A stretch of DNA of 39,888 nucleotides from contig CAUFRY010000018.1 in the NCBI GenBank assembly GCA_959028445.1, positions 1-39,888 on the forward strand. The letters run 5' to 3'. The notes under the pieces were generated by a model. That model was not told the origin of the DNA and ran no database searches. It was given only the letters and a program-made list of their open reading frames with translations. This document shows, piece by piece, positions 7,481 through 15,687 of the stretch. The stretch is from an uncultured Collinsella sp. (GTDB lineage: Bacteria; Actinomycetota; Coriobacteriia; Coriobacteriales; Coriobacteriaceae). How positions within the stretch are numbered: position 1 is the stretch's first letter; each line of letters opens with the position of its first letter. The translations under genes and the position numbers were made by a program.

Positions 7481-9963
7481 AACGAGAAGTACTCACTGTC
7501 GGAGGATAGGTTTGGTCCGAGCCACGGGTCGCCATCGAGGAAGAACTCAGGCCAGTGCTGCATGAACAGCGCCTGCTCACGCTTCCAGCGGCGCAGCTTT
7601 TCCTCGTTGGCCTCTTCCCTGCCGCGCGAGGTGAACTCGTAGTGGTACAGCTCGGCATAGGGCGTAAAGATGGTGCGGTAACCCGCCTCCCACACGCGCA
7701 GGCAAAAGTCTGCGTCGTTAAAACCGACGGCGAATTCCTCGTTGTAGCCGCCGACGCGCTCAAATACGTCGCGTCGCACCATCTGGCAGGCACCCGTCAC
7801 GGCGCTAAAGTTGCCCGGGCGCACGGCACGGGCAAGATAGCCCTCGCGCTTTGCCGAGAAGTCCTGGTTGGCATGGGCAAGTGCGCCACGCACGCCAATC
7901 AAAATGCCGGCATGCTGCACCAGATGATCGGCAAAGTAGAGTTTGGTGCCCACCACGCCCGCATCGGGACGCTGCAGATAGCCCATCATCTCTTCGATAA
8001 AGTCCGGGCTTATGACCTCGGTATCGTTGTTCAGCAGCAGCAGGTAGTCACCCTTGGCGTGCTTCACACCAAAATTGATGATCTGAGAGTAATTGAACTC
8101 GCCCGGCCAGTACACAACGCGCGCGATGCCCTTGCCTTCGGATGCTGCAGCCACGCGCTCTGGCAGGGTTTCGTAATACGCAAACGTCTCCGGGGCTTCA
8201 CTGTTGTTCTCCACCAAGACGATCTCGTAATTGGTATACGTGGCCTTCTGGGCGATCGACATCACACAGGCATCGAGCGTCTCAATGTGATCCTTGGTGG
8301 GGATCACAATGCTCACCAGCGGCGCAGGCTCCGGCAGCGCATGGCGCATGCGGTAGACAAACGGCGTCTCGGTCTCCTCGACCGTTCCGTGAACGCCCAG
8401 CGCGTTAAAGTGGCGCTGCAGCGCAAGACGACCCGCTTCAATGGCATACGGCTTGCTATCGGCAGAGCCATCGGCGGTCGATCCCGGATGCACGCGCCAG
8501 TGATACAGCACATGCGCAACGTGCTCAAAGCGCGCGCCGGCTGCAAGGCAGCGAAGCGTCAAGTCGTAGTCCTGGGCGCCCGCAACGTCTTCTGGGGACA
8601 TACCAATGTGATCGATGAGCGCCTTCTCCACCATCAGGAAATGCGTCACGCAGTTATGGCTATAGAGCAGGTCGACGTTGAGTACGGTCTTAAAGACCGG
8701 CTGGCCCCACTCCCCCGTTTTCTGGAACATGTCCTCATCACAGAACAGGACCTGGGGACGCTCGCCCTCGGCCGCCTTGTTCAGCGCGGAAACATACTGG
8801 AATAACGCGTCCGGTTCCAGAATGTCATCGTGGTCCAAGAAAGCGATGTAGTCGCCTGTCGCTTGCTCGATACCTGCGTTGGTGTTGACCACAATGCCGC
8901 CGTTGCCGGGAAGCTCGATGCGACGGATGCGCTCGTCGTTGGCACCTGCCGCAAGGGTGGCCACCGCGTCCCATTCGGGCGAGGCGTCCATAAGCAGCAA
9001 TTCCCAGTTGTCATAACTCTGGGCTTGCACCGATTCCAGCAGCTCGCGCAGGTAGACCCGATCAGTCTTGTAGCACGGCACCACAATGCTCACGAGCGGT
9101 CTATAGGCAAAGGCCGCCGAAGCGACACGCTGGCACGCCAAATCGCCCGGCTTTGCGCGATGCTGCTCAAACCAACGTCGATAAGCTGCGTCGTCTGCAC
9201 GCGCGTCCTTCATACGGTTCCAGCTGTCGTCGACCATGCCGTTGTACAGGCGACCATCCATGGCGCAAAACCCGCTTTGGATCCGCTCTGTGGGATCGCT
9301 CACGATCGCGACAAAATCTCGTATATCCTGAGGCATCTCAACACTCAGATACGATTTATTGATGCGGCATCCGTTCTGCTGCGGAACATCGACCTGCGAT
9401 TCAAACACATGCACGGTAACATCGATGGCATTCATATGCGTATCGAAGATCTGGAGCTCAGGCGCGCACTGGGGGTCTCCCGCCCAGGTAACCTCATAGC
9501 GCCACACCGCGCCGACGTCTGCCGGCAAATAGCGAATGGCATCGATCTCGTAGCGGCCACAGTGTTCGCCACGCTGCGCATCGCGGATAAGCGCGCACAG
9601 CGCAGGCTTTGCTTTGTAGTAAATCTTGGATTCCAATTTGGCCACGCGGCTATCGAGACGAATAGAGCCCAACCTTTGGCCACCGGATGCAAAAACGGCA
9701 TCCATCGACGAGCCATCCAAAAACGGAAGCACCAAAACGGCGAGCTCGCGCTCGTAATCGGAAACAGAAGGGCATAGCGCCAGCACACGGCCATGATCGA
9801 CCGGGAGCACCAGTGACGGCAAACAAGAACCGCTCGTAGTCGCATGGGCAAACGCCTGAGAGGCCTCCCGCTCAATAAGCGCGGCGACATCCTGACCGGC
9901 AAAACGAAGCAGCACAAAAAGACGGCCCTGGCTGCGGCAAAGTGCCAAACGCTTGATACTCAT
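7477..9963 (-). CDS. Large glycosyltransferase with two family-2 (GT-A) domains
   Basis: This 828-residue protein has an ATG start directly after the TAG of the upstream gene, with a GAGAAG ribosome site. Residues 1 to about 280 match nothing I recognise. The first GT2 domain (about 290-520) has LVSIVVPCYKTD, the putative metal-binding GDYIAFLDHDD and a YDLTLR segment. The second (about 545-800) has LVSIVIPTKDH, GDYLLLLNNDTEV and GFNDADFCLRVWEAGYR. Twin GT2 proteins of this type extend rhamnan-like or other surface glycans from nucleotide sugars on the cytoplasmic side. There is no transmembrane segment. It is the last gene of a five-gene glycosyltransferase operon. The final four bases overlap the stop of the convergent ATPase gene, with no terminator between them. 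Sugar specificity cannot be read from sequence. Confidence 0.88.
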   Translation of the reverse strand: MSIKRLALCRSQGRLFVLLRFAGQDVAALIEREASQAFAHATTSGSCLPSLVLPVDHGRVLALCPSVSDYERELAVLVLPFLDGSSMDAVFASGGQRLGSIRLDSRVAKLESKIYYKAKPALCALIRDAQRGEHCGRYEIDAIRYLPADVGAVWRYEVTWAGDPQCAPELQIFDTHMNAIDVTVHVFESQVDVPQQNGCRINKSYLSVEMPQDIRDFVAIVSDPTERIQSGFCAMDGRLYNGMVDDSWNRMKDARADDAAYRRWFEQHRAKPGDLACQRVASAAFAYRPLVSIVVPCYKTDRVYLRELLESVQAQSYDNWELLLMDASPEWDAVATLAAGANDERIRRIELPGNGGIVVNTNAGIEQATGDYIAFLDHDDILEPDALFQYVSALNKAAEGERPQVLFCDEDMFQKTGEWGQPVFKTVLNVDLLYSHNCVTHFLMVEKALIDHIGMSPEDVAGAQDYDLTLRCLAAGARFEHVAHVLYHWRVHPGSTADGSADSKPYAIEAGRLALQRHFNALGVHGTVEETETPFVYRMRHALPEPAPLVSIVIPTKDHIETLDACVMSIAQKATYTNYEIVLVENNSEAPETFAYYETLPERVAAASEGKGIARVVYWPGEFNYSQIINFGVKHAKGDYLLLLNNDTEVISPDFIEEMMGYLQRPDAGVVGTKLYFADHLVQHAGILIGVRGALAHANQDFSAKREGYLARAVRPGNFSAVTGACQMVRRDVFERVGGYNEEFAVGFNDADFCLRVWEAGYRTIFTPYAELYHYEFTSRGREEANEEKLRRWKREQALFMQHWPEFFLDGDPWLGPNLSSDSEYFSF

Positions 9964-11031
9964 CTACACTTCTCGCTTTCCCAGGGCGTTCGCTGCCACG
10001 CGCTTGCAGGCACCCAGGCGCCCAAACCTCAAGACATCGTAATCGAACATGAGCTTTTTGCACGCACGGACATTGGGGGCCTTGCTGGTAAGCGCCGCAC
10101 GCACCATAGCAGCAACAGAAGGAGCGCATTGTGCGAGCGCAGCATCGCTGCCCACGGCAGAACCGGCAAGCGCCGTGGCAACGGCAGCAAACACCTTGCC
10201 GCAATCCGTACTCAACAGCCTGAGCGCATCGTACAGCACCAGATCGCAGAGGAAGTACGCCAGGTCATCGGCATGCTGAGCATCGAGACCGTCGCGCTGC
10301 CAGTCAGCCAGCACCGCAGAGTAAATCTTCACGTGCTCCAGCAGACGCGTCTCGTCGTCGTAGCGCATGGTGTCCATGAGCGAACCCTTGCGCGCCACGC
10401 GGTAATCATACAGCTTGTTCGAGATAAGCGCGGTCTTGTGCGAACGACCGTACACGGCAAAATCGAAGACCTGGTCCTCGCCATACTTAACGGTTTCGTC
10501 GAACACGATCCCGTTGCCCAGCAAAAACTCACGCTTGCAGGCGGTGCGCCATGCAAACGGGCGAGATGCTTCCTTAAACAGTAGGTCGGAGCTATAGCCT
10601 TCAAACGACACATCGCGCGGGCTCAGCACATAGTTAAGCCACGGATACCCCGCCTCAAGCGGATACGGATTCGCGCCAAAGGTCAAAACGTCGCAGTCCT
10701 CGCGCTCAAAGGCATCGACGATCACGCGGCATGCATCGGGCGTAAATCGGTCGTCGGAATCCAAAAACGCAACGATAGGCGCCGTGGACGCGGCGATGCC
10801 TGCATTACGCGCACTCGACAGGCCGCCGTTCTCCTTATCGACCAGCGTAAAGCGCGCGTCCTTTTCGCAATAGGCAGCCGCAATATCGCGCGAGCCGTCC
10901 GGCGAGCCATCGTTGACCAGCACGCCTTCCCAATCGGGCATGTCCTGCGCAAGCAGGGAGTCCAGGCACCAGGCCAGGCACTCCTCCACTTTATAGATGG
11001 GAACGACAACGGAAATCTTGGGGGTAGCCAT
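9964..11031 (-). CDS. Family-2 glycosyltransferase (type B')
   Basis: The product has 355 residues. I prefer the ATG at 11031 (AGGAG 9 bases upstream) to the GTG at 11037, which would leave only 3 bases. The N-terminal GT-A fold carries ISVVVPIYKVEE, VLVNDGSPDGS, NGGLSSARNAGI and the DxD-type VAFLDSDDRF. The C-terminal half includes RPFAWRTACKREFL, FDETVKYGEDQVFDFAVYG and a leucine-rich helical tail. It probably transfers a sugar to a surface glycan in the cytoplasm. It abuts the downstream twin-domain enzyme and is 12 bases from the upstream gene. Its layout matches that of the 12237-13277 protein, including the GED motif and the ..DWxxxGL.. block, so the two are diverged paralogues. Confidence 0.87.
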   Translation of the reverse strand: MATPKISVVVPIYKVEECLAWCLDSLLAQDMPDWEGVLVNDGSPDGSRDIAAAYCEKDARFTLVDKENGGLSSARNAGIAASTAPIVAFLDSDDRFTPDACRVIVDAFEREDCDVLTFGANPYPLEAGYPWLNYVLSPRDVSFEGYSSDLLFKEASRPFAWRTACKREFLLGNGIVFDETVKYGEDQVFDFAVYGRSHKTALISNKLYDYRVARKGSLMDTMRYDDETRLLEHVKIYSAVLADWQRDGLDAQHADDLAYFLCDLVLYDALRLLSTDCGKVFAAVATALAGSAVGSDAALAQCAPSVAAMVRAALTSKAPNVRACKKLMFDYDVLRFGRLGACKRVAANALGKREV

Positions 11032-11043
11032 AGTCACTCGCTC

Positions 11044-12162
11044 CTACTGTGCGGCCGGAACGTCATCGGGGTGCGGGTTGTCGCCGTAGGTGCACTGATA
11101 CGTCAGCACACGCCAGACCAGCGGCAGGCCGCCAATCTTAAAGTAATGCTTAAACGTATTGAGCTTGCCCGGCTTCTTAAAGTCAAAGCGCGAATCGATA
11201 TAGGCGCGGGGCGACTTGACCATCAGGCGCAAGTCGGTCTCGCCACGCGGATCAAACAGCGACAGATCAAAGCGACCGGCATCCCAGTCGGCCTTGAGCT
11301 CGGACGAGGCTTTCTTCCAAAACTGCTCGCGCAGTTCATCGACCAGGCGCTCATCGTTCCAACGGTACGTATCGACCTTCATGCGCATTAAAATACCCTG
11401 AAGCTGAGCCTTAAGCTCGGGGCGTTCATCCAAAAAGCGCTGCATCTCGGCGTATTCGTCGCACACGCAAAATACCTTGTTGGGCGAATTAACGGAGCTC
11501 TTCTCGTTGTCTTGGCGATAGCACAAAATGGGGTCCGCGATAAACGCAGCACGCTCGGCGCATGCCCAGACCTTAAAGTTAAAACCCGCATCCTGATACG
11601 AGGCACCCGGCGTGGGAAGGAAGCGAATCTGATTGTCGTTGAGGAACGCGCGCCGATAGATAGCCGACCAAATGGAAGGTTTGCGGTAGAAGATGCCCGG
11701 GCGATCGACGGGGCGATACGCGGCGCCCGTCATATGCTCGTCGATAATCCCAAACAGCTCACGTCGCTCGCTGGGCGTGGACCAATACAGATAAAAGTCG
11801 CCCTTTACCGCATCGGCATGCTCAGCATCGGCCTTGGCGACCAGCTTTTGAAGCGAATCCTCAAACATAAAGTCGTCGGACTCAAGGATGCCCACGTACT
11901 CACCGCGCGCCATCTCCAGGCCACGGTTCATCGAGTCGCCGTAGCCGCTGTTAGCCTTGTCGATCATCTTTACACGGGGGTCGTGCTCCATGTACTCGCG
12001 GATGATATCCGGCGAGCTATCGGTGGAGCCGTCGTTGATGCAGATGATCTCGATGTCATTGAGCGTCTGCGCCACGGCGGAATCGAGGCACACGCGCAGA
12101 TAGCGCTCGACATTGCAAATGGGGACAAGCAGCGAAACTTTAGGGGTATCAGAGTTCTGCAA
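11044..12162 (-). CDS. Family-2 glycosyltransferase (type A')
   Basis: The product has 372 residues. The start is a TTG at 12162, fixed by GGGAGG 5 bases upstream. The GT-A domain shows VSLLVPICNVERYL, IEIICINDGSTDSS, KMIDKANSGYGDSMNRGLE and YVGILESDDF (DxD-type). A conserved middle block (KPSIWSAIYRRAFL, FLPTPGASYQDAGF, CYRQDNEKSSVNS) matches the 13284-14387 protein closely, much more closely than any other gene in the operon. It is therefore a duplicate of that gene. It is the third gene of the operon, 74 bases after the 12237-13277 gene. Enzymes of this architecture build teichoic-acid-like or capsular polymers. The donor sugar is unknown. Confidence 0.87.
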   Translation of the reverse strand: MQNSDTPKVSLLVPICNVERYLRVCLDSAVAQTLNDIEIICINDGSTDSSPDIIREYMEHDPRVKMIDKANSGYGDSMNRGLEMARGEYVGILESDDFMFEDSLQKLVAKADAEHADAVKGDFYLYWSTPSERRELFGIIDEHMTGAAYRPVDRPGIFYRKPSIWSAIYRRAFLNDNQIRFLPTPGASYQDAGFNFKVWACAERAAFIADPILCYRQDNEKSSVNSPNKVFCVCDEYAEMQRFLDERPELKAQLQGILMRMKVDTYRWNDERLVDELREQFWKKASSELKADWDAGRFDLSLFDPRGETDLRLMVKSPRAYIDSRFDFKKPGKLNTFKHYFKIGGLPLVWRVLTYQCTYGDNPHPDDVPAAQ

Positions 12163-12236
12163 GAGAACCTCCCGTTGAATAGCGTGTAACAGGGTTATTT
12201 TAGCAGCCGAGTTGCGGCGGGCGGCAGCGCTTGGAA

Positions 12237-13277
12237 TTATAGAAAGCGCTCCAGGCAGGCTTTGAGACCGCGAGTCGAAAGATAGAACAGCGTGGCGTCT
12301 GCCATCGAAACGCCCGAGGTCGCCGCAACGAGCTTGTGGGCAACACGGCGAACGGCACCCTTAGCAGGCATATCCGCCCACTCCGTTCCCAAAAACGTCG
12401 TGAGGTCCATGTTGACGCGAGCCGCCACGCGATGGAAGTCATCGGCATCCAAGCGCGCCAGATCGAACACAATTAGGTCCAAAAACCAAGTTATCAGCTC
12501 GCCGGGACACAGGTCCAAAAGACCATAGGCCGCCCAGTCTTCCAAGACCTCCTCGAGCATCTTCATGTGGGCGTCAAGCTTTTTGGCGCGCGCCTCGGCA
12601 CTGTTGAACTCGTGCGTCGCCGATTCGCTCTCCATCACGTAGTGGTAGAACTTGTCAGGCATGACGACGGTCCTGCGGGCAAGCGCATAAGCCGCAAATT
12701 GGAAGACGACGTCCTCGCCCAAAGCCAAACCGGGGGCGAAGCGAATGCCTTCGCGATTGAGCAGCTCGCGCGAAAAAGCCGCACGGCAGGCATAGGGCTG
12801 CGCATTCGAATGGAACAGCAGTTGAGGATCGCGGGCGCCGAAGGTACCAGCTTTGGGGCTCATGAGTTGCTGGACGCGTTTGGGGGCAGCATCGGCAGGT
12901 TCACAGACGCCGCCAAAAACGGCGGCCTCGGCATCCGCAGACTCCATGGCATGCAGCACGCGCTCGACCGTCTGGGCATCGATGTAATCGTCGGCGTCCA
13001 CAAAAAAGACGGTCTCGCCCTCGGCGACATCGATACCGGCATTTCGAGCACACGAGACACCCGCGTTTTCCTGGTCAATCACCAGTACGCGATCGTCGGC
13101 CTGCGCGATCTGGCGCAACACGTTCAACGAATCATCAGTCGAACCGTCGTTGACGCAGACAACCTGAATCGAACACTCAGACTGGACCAACAGCGAATCG
13201 AGGCATCGCTGAATGGAGCGTGCAGAGTTGTAAACGGGGACGACAATGGTAACTTTAGGACACGAGGCCTCTCCCAT
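12237..13277 (-). CDS. Family-2 glycosyltransferase (type B)
   Basis: This 346-residue protein has an ATG start, and the GAGGGGG ribosome site lies in the last codons of the upstream gene. The GT-A core shows VTIVVPVYNSARS, VVCVNDGSTDDS, NAGVSCARNAGID and the DxD-type VFFVDADDYID. The second half has QPYACRAAFSRELL, GLALGEDVVFQFAAYA and LEDWAAYGLLD, blocks shared with the 9964-11031 protein. It lies 6 bases from the preceding type A gene, so the two are co-translated. It probably acts on a membrane-linked surface glycan. The C-terminal 100 residues are weakly conserved relative to the paralogue. Confidence 0.87.
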   Translation of the reverse strand: MGEASCPKVTIVVPVYNSARSIQRCLDSLLVQSECSIQVVCVNDGSTDDSLNVLRQIAQADDRVLVIDQENAGVSCARNAGIDVAEGETVFFVDADDYIDAQTVERVLHAMESADAEAAVFGGVCEPADAAPKRVQQLMSPKAGTFGARDPQLLFHSNAQPYACRAAFSRELLNREGIRFAPGLALGEDVVFQFAAYALARRTVVMPDKFYHYVMESESATHEFNSAEARAKKLDAHMKMLEEVLEDWAAYGLLDLCPGELITWFLDLIVFDLARLDADDFHRVAARVNMDLTTFLGTEWADMPAKGAVRRVAHKLVAATSGVSMADATLFYLSTRGLKACLERFL

Positions 13278-13283
13278 GCCGAC

Positions 13284-14387
13284 CTACCCCCTCAGCGATT
13301 CGATGAGGAAGGCGGCGACCACGCCTGGGCCTCCAACCGAGGCGTAATACTTAGCACGCCCCAAGGCACCATCCGTCGCAAAACTCGGATGCTCGTCAAC
13401 CCAGCCCTCGGGATCTTTGAGGATGGCAGCGAGATTTGCGCGCTTCCACGGTTTGAGGTCGTCAAGCAAAAACTCCCCCGCGTCCAAGGCCGCCTGAAAT
13501 TCCTTAGCCATCTGAACCAGGAACTCCTTATAGAACTTAGGCGCCAGGCGCACGTAGTTCCACATGTATGAATCGTACTTAATGAGCTGGTTGAACTTGA
13601 GCATGCGCGCGACATCGCCGCTTGCGTGGTCGCGGGCATAATCCTCTCGAATCCAACGCTCAATCTCGGCATACTCGGTATTGACGCAAAAGACCTTAGC
13701 TGAAGAATTGACCGAGGAATTCTCGTTGTCCTGGCGATACGACAACACGGCATCGTGCAGGTAAATAGCCTTATCGGCGCACGCGATCACCTTAAAGGCA
13801 AATGACGTGTCCTGAAAGGATGCCCCCGGAGTCGGCAGGAACGTAATGCCGTTGCGCTCAAGAAAATCGCGACGGTACACGGCCGACCAAATCGACGGCT
13901 TTTGCTTAAAGAACTGCGTCGTATCGCTCGGGTGCACTGGCTTGCCACAGTCCTTGGCTTTAAACATCTCGTGCAGCGAACGGCGCTCCTCGGGCTTAGA
14001 CCAGTAGAAATCAAAGTTCGCCTTCGCAAAGTCGGCATTATTGCTATCGGCGGCCGAGACAAGCTTTTCGAGTGCGTCGGGCGCCATAAAGTCATCGGAC
14101 TCCATGATACCAACGTACTTGCCACGCGCCATCTCCAGACCGTGGTTCATCGAGTCGCCGTAGCCGCTGTTGGCCTTGTCGATCATCTTGACGCGCCCAT
14201 CGCGCTCCATATACTCGCGGATTATCGCCGGCGAGTTGTCGGTCGACCCGTCGTTAATGCAGATGATCTCAATATCCTTGAGCGTCTGCGCCAGGGCGGA
14301 ATCGAGGCACTCGCGCAGGTAGCGCTGAACATTGTAAATGGGAATAAGCAGCGACAGAACAGGGCTGCCAGAGGCGTTAGTAGACAA
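13284..14387 (-). CDS. Family-2 glycosyltransferase (type A), first gene of the operon
   Basis: The product has 367 residues. The start is a TTG at 14387 with AAGGAG 5 bases upstream. The GT-A domain has LSLLIPIYNVQRYL, IEIICINDGSTDNS, KMIDKANSGYGDSMNHGLE and YVGIMESDDFM. The middle block (KPSIWSAVYRRDFL, FLPTPGASFQDTSF, SYRQDNENSSVNS) is nearly the same as in the 11044-12162 protein. This is the first gene of the minus-strand operon 14387 to 7477. No convincing promoter is visible in the 256 bases upstream, only an AT-rich stretch near 14450. The role is as for its paralogue: sugar transfer in surface polysaccharide synthesis, specificity unknown. Confidence 0.87.
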   Translation of the reverse strand: MSTNASGSPVLSLLIPIYNVQRYLRECLDSALAQTLKDIEIICINDGSTDNSPAIIREYMERDGRVKMIDKANSGYGDSMNHGLEMARGKYVGIMESDDFMAPDALEKLVSAADSNNADFAKANFDFYWSKPEERRSLHEMFKAKDCGKPVHPSDTTQFFKQKPSIWSAVYRRDFLERNGITFLPTPGASFQDTSFAFKVIACADKAIYLHDAVLSYRQDNENSSVNSSAKVFCVNTEYAEIERWIREDYARDHASGDVARMLKFNQLIKYDSYMWNYVRLAPKFYKEFLVQMAKEFQAALDAGEFLLDDLKPWKRANLAAILKDPEGWVDEHPSFATDGALGRAKYYASVGGPGVVAAFLIESLRG

Positions 14388-14537
14388 ATGTGCTCCTTAG
14401 GAAATACCTGTCGTTTCATGGTATCAAAGGGTCAGCGCGCCAGCGGGCGTTTATATAATCTATGGAGCCTCTTGCGGGCAAAGCGGCCCCACGTCATGCG
14501 GCGGGCCCATGGCAGGTTCCTGCGTTTTATTCAAAGC

Positions 14538-14568
14538 TTGCCGCCAAGGTGCGCCGAGCCTTTACAAT
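14538..14568 (+). promoter_or_regulatory. Possible promoter of the GlfT-like glycosyltransferase
   Basis: TTGCCG (14538-14543) and TACAAT (14563-14568) are separated by 19 bases, about 75 bases before the ATG at 14644. A second TATAAT-like box lies at 14454-14459 without a matching -35. Confidence 0.3.
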
Positions 14569-14643
14569 AGGACAGTCCCAAGGACGTATTCGATAGCTTC
14601 CGCGCTGCACTCACCCGCCGCGCGTGAAAGGATATATTGCCCC

Positions 14644-15663
14644 ATGCCTTCAACCCTTCCCGCTCCCATCGATAAGCTCGCCATTGTCGTCGTTACGTAC
14701 AAGCGCCAGGAACTCCTGGCCAATTTGTTCGACTCCATGACCGAGCTTACGGCAGCGCCCTGGCGCATCGTGATCGTCGATAACGAGAATTCGCGTGAGA
14801 CCGAGGCCATGTGCACCGCATTCAACGAGCGCCTGGCCAACCTGTGGGGCACCGACATCGAACAGCCCGACGCGAAGGGCGGCACTGACCGCGTCATCTA
14901 CGCACCACAGCTCGAAAACGGCGGCGGTGCAGGTGGCTTCTCCGCCGGCACCAAATGCGCCTACGACCTGGGCGCCCAGTGGTTCTGGGTGATGGACGAC
15001 GACGTGCTCGTCATCCCCGAAGGCATCGAGCGTCTTGCCAAGTGGACCGACCGCTACGATGTCATCCAGGGTTCGCGCCTGGACTTTGACGGCGGCGCCT
15101 TCTTTTGGCAGTACCAGCTCATCCTTTCGCTTGGTATCCCCAACCCCATCGCTAAGTGGGACCTGGGCCCCAAGGGCTACCGCGCCATGAACCAGTTGTG
15201 CTTTGAAGGCGGCCTGTTCTCGCGCCGCGTGGTCGACAAGATCGGCCTGCCGGATGCGCGATTCTTCATCTACGGCGACGATGCCTGCTACGGCTACGTG
15301 GCCAGCCAGCACTTCCCCGCCGCCGTTGTTGCCGACGTGGTGCTCAAGCGTGCCCGCGCTGTCTCTAACTGGGATATCGCCGGCAAGCGCCAGCTCAACT
15401 CTACGAGCGACACCAACCGCTACTACATCATGCGCAACCGCGGTTATCTGGCCCGCTACATGCAGATTTACGGCGACTATCACCCCGCGCTGTTCCGTCT
15501 GGGCAACGTCGCGACCTTCTGCAAGGAGTTCATTCGCCTGGCTGCCGTTGACAAGTGCTTTAAGACCGGTATTCCGGCGCTGCGCCGAGGCATGAAGGAC
15601 GCCCGCAAGATCGTCAAGGATCCCAACTGGAAGCCCATGCCGCCCATGAAGGACACCGAGTAA
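14644..15663 (+). CDS. GlfT2-like family-2 glycosyltransferase
   Basis: The product has 339 residues. The start is the ATG at 14644 (MPSTLPAPIDKLAIVVVTYK); AAAGGA lies 11 bases upstream, a little far. The longer frame back to 14509 lacks a ribosome site. The GT-A fold has VVVTYKRQELL, IVIVDNENSRETE, ENGGGAGGFSAGT and a triple-Asp motif WFWVMDDDVLV. Later come GGLFSRRVVDKIGLPD and FIYGDDACYGY. This set is typical of galactofuranosyltransferase-like GT2 enzymes (GlfT family) that add sugars to cell-surface galactans or O-antigens. It is divergent from the large glycosyltransferase operon and probably serves the same polymer. It converges on the ATPase-like gene with only 24 bases between. The Galf donor is an inference from similarity. 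Confidence 0.85.
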   Translation: MPSTLPAPIDKLAIVVVTYKRQELLANLFDSMTELTAAPWRIVIVDNENSRETEAMCTAFNERLANLWGTDIEQPDAKGGTDRVIYAPQLENGGGAGGFSAGTKCAYDLGAQWFWVMDDDVLVIPEGIERLAKWTDRYDVIQGSRLDFDGGAFFWQYQLILSLGIPNPIAKWDLGPKGYRAMNQLCFEGGLFSRRVVDKIGLPDARFFIYGDDACYGYVASQHFPAAVVADVVLKRARAVSNWDIAGKRQLNSTSDTNRYYIMRNRGYLARYMQIYGDYHPALFRLGNVATFCKEFIRLAAVDKCFKTGIPALRRGMKDARKIVKDPNWKPMPPMKDTE

Positions 15664-15687
15664 CGGAAGCCGGAAACACCTCGGCGC

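Noticed and set aside
12567..13571. Long open frame on the plus strand (334 codons) opposite the glycosyltransferase genes
   Set aside because: It is antisense to well-supported glycosyltransferases, crosses two gene boundaries, and has no family motifs. Such frames are common opposite GC-rich genes.
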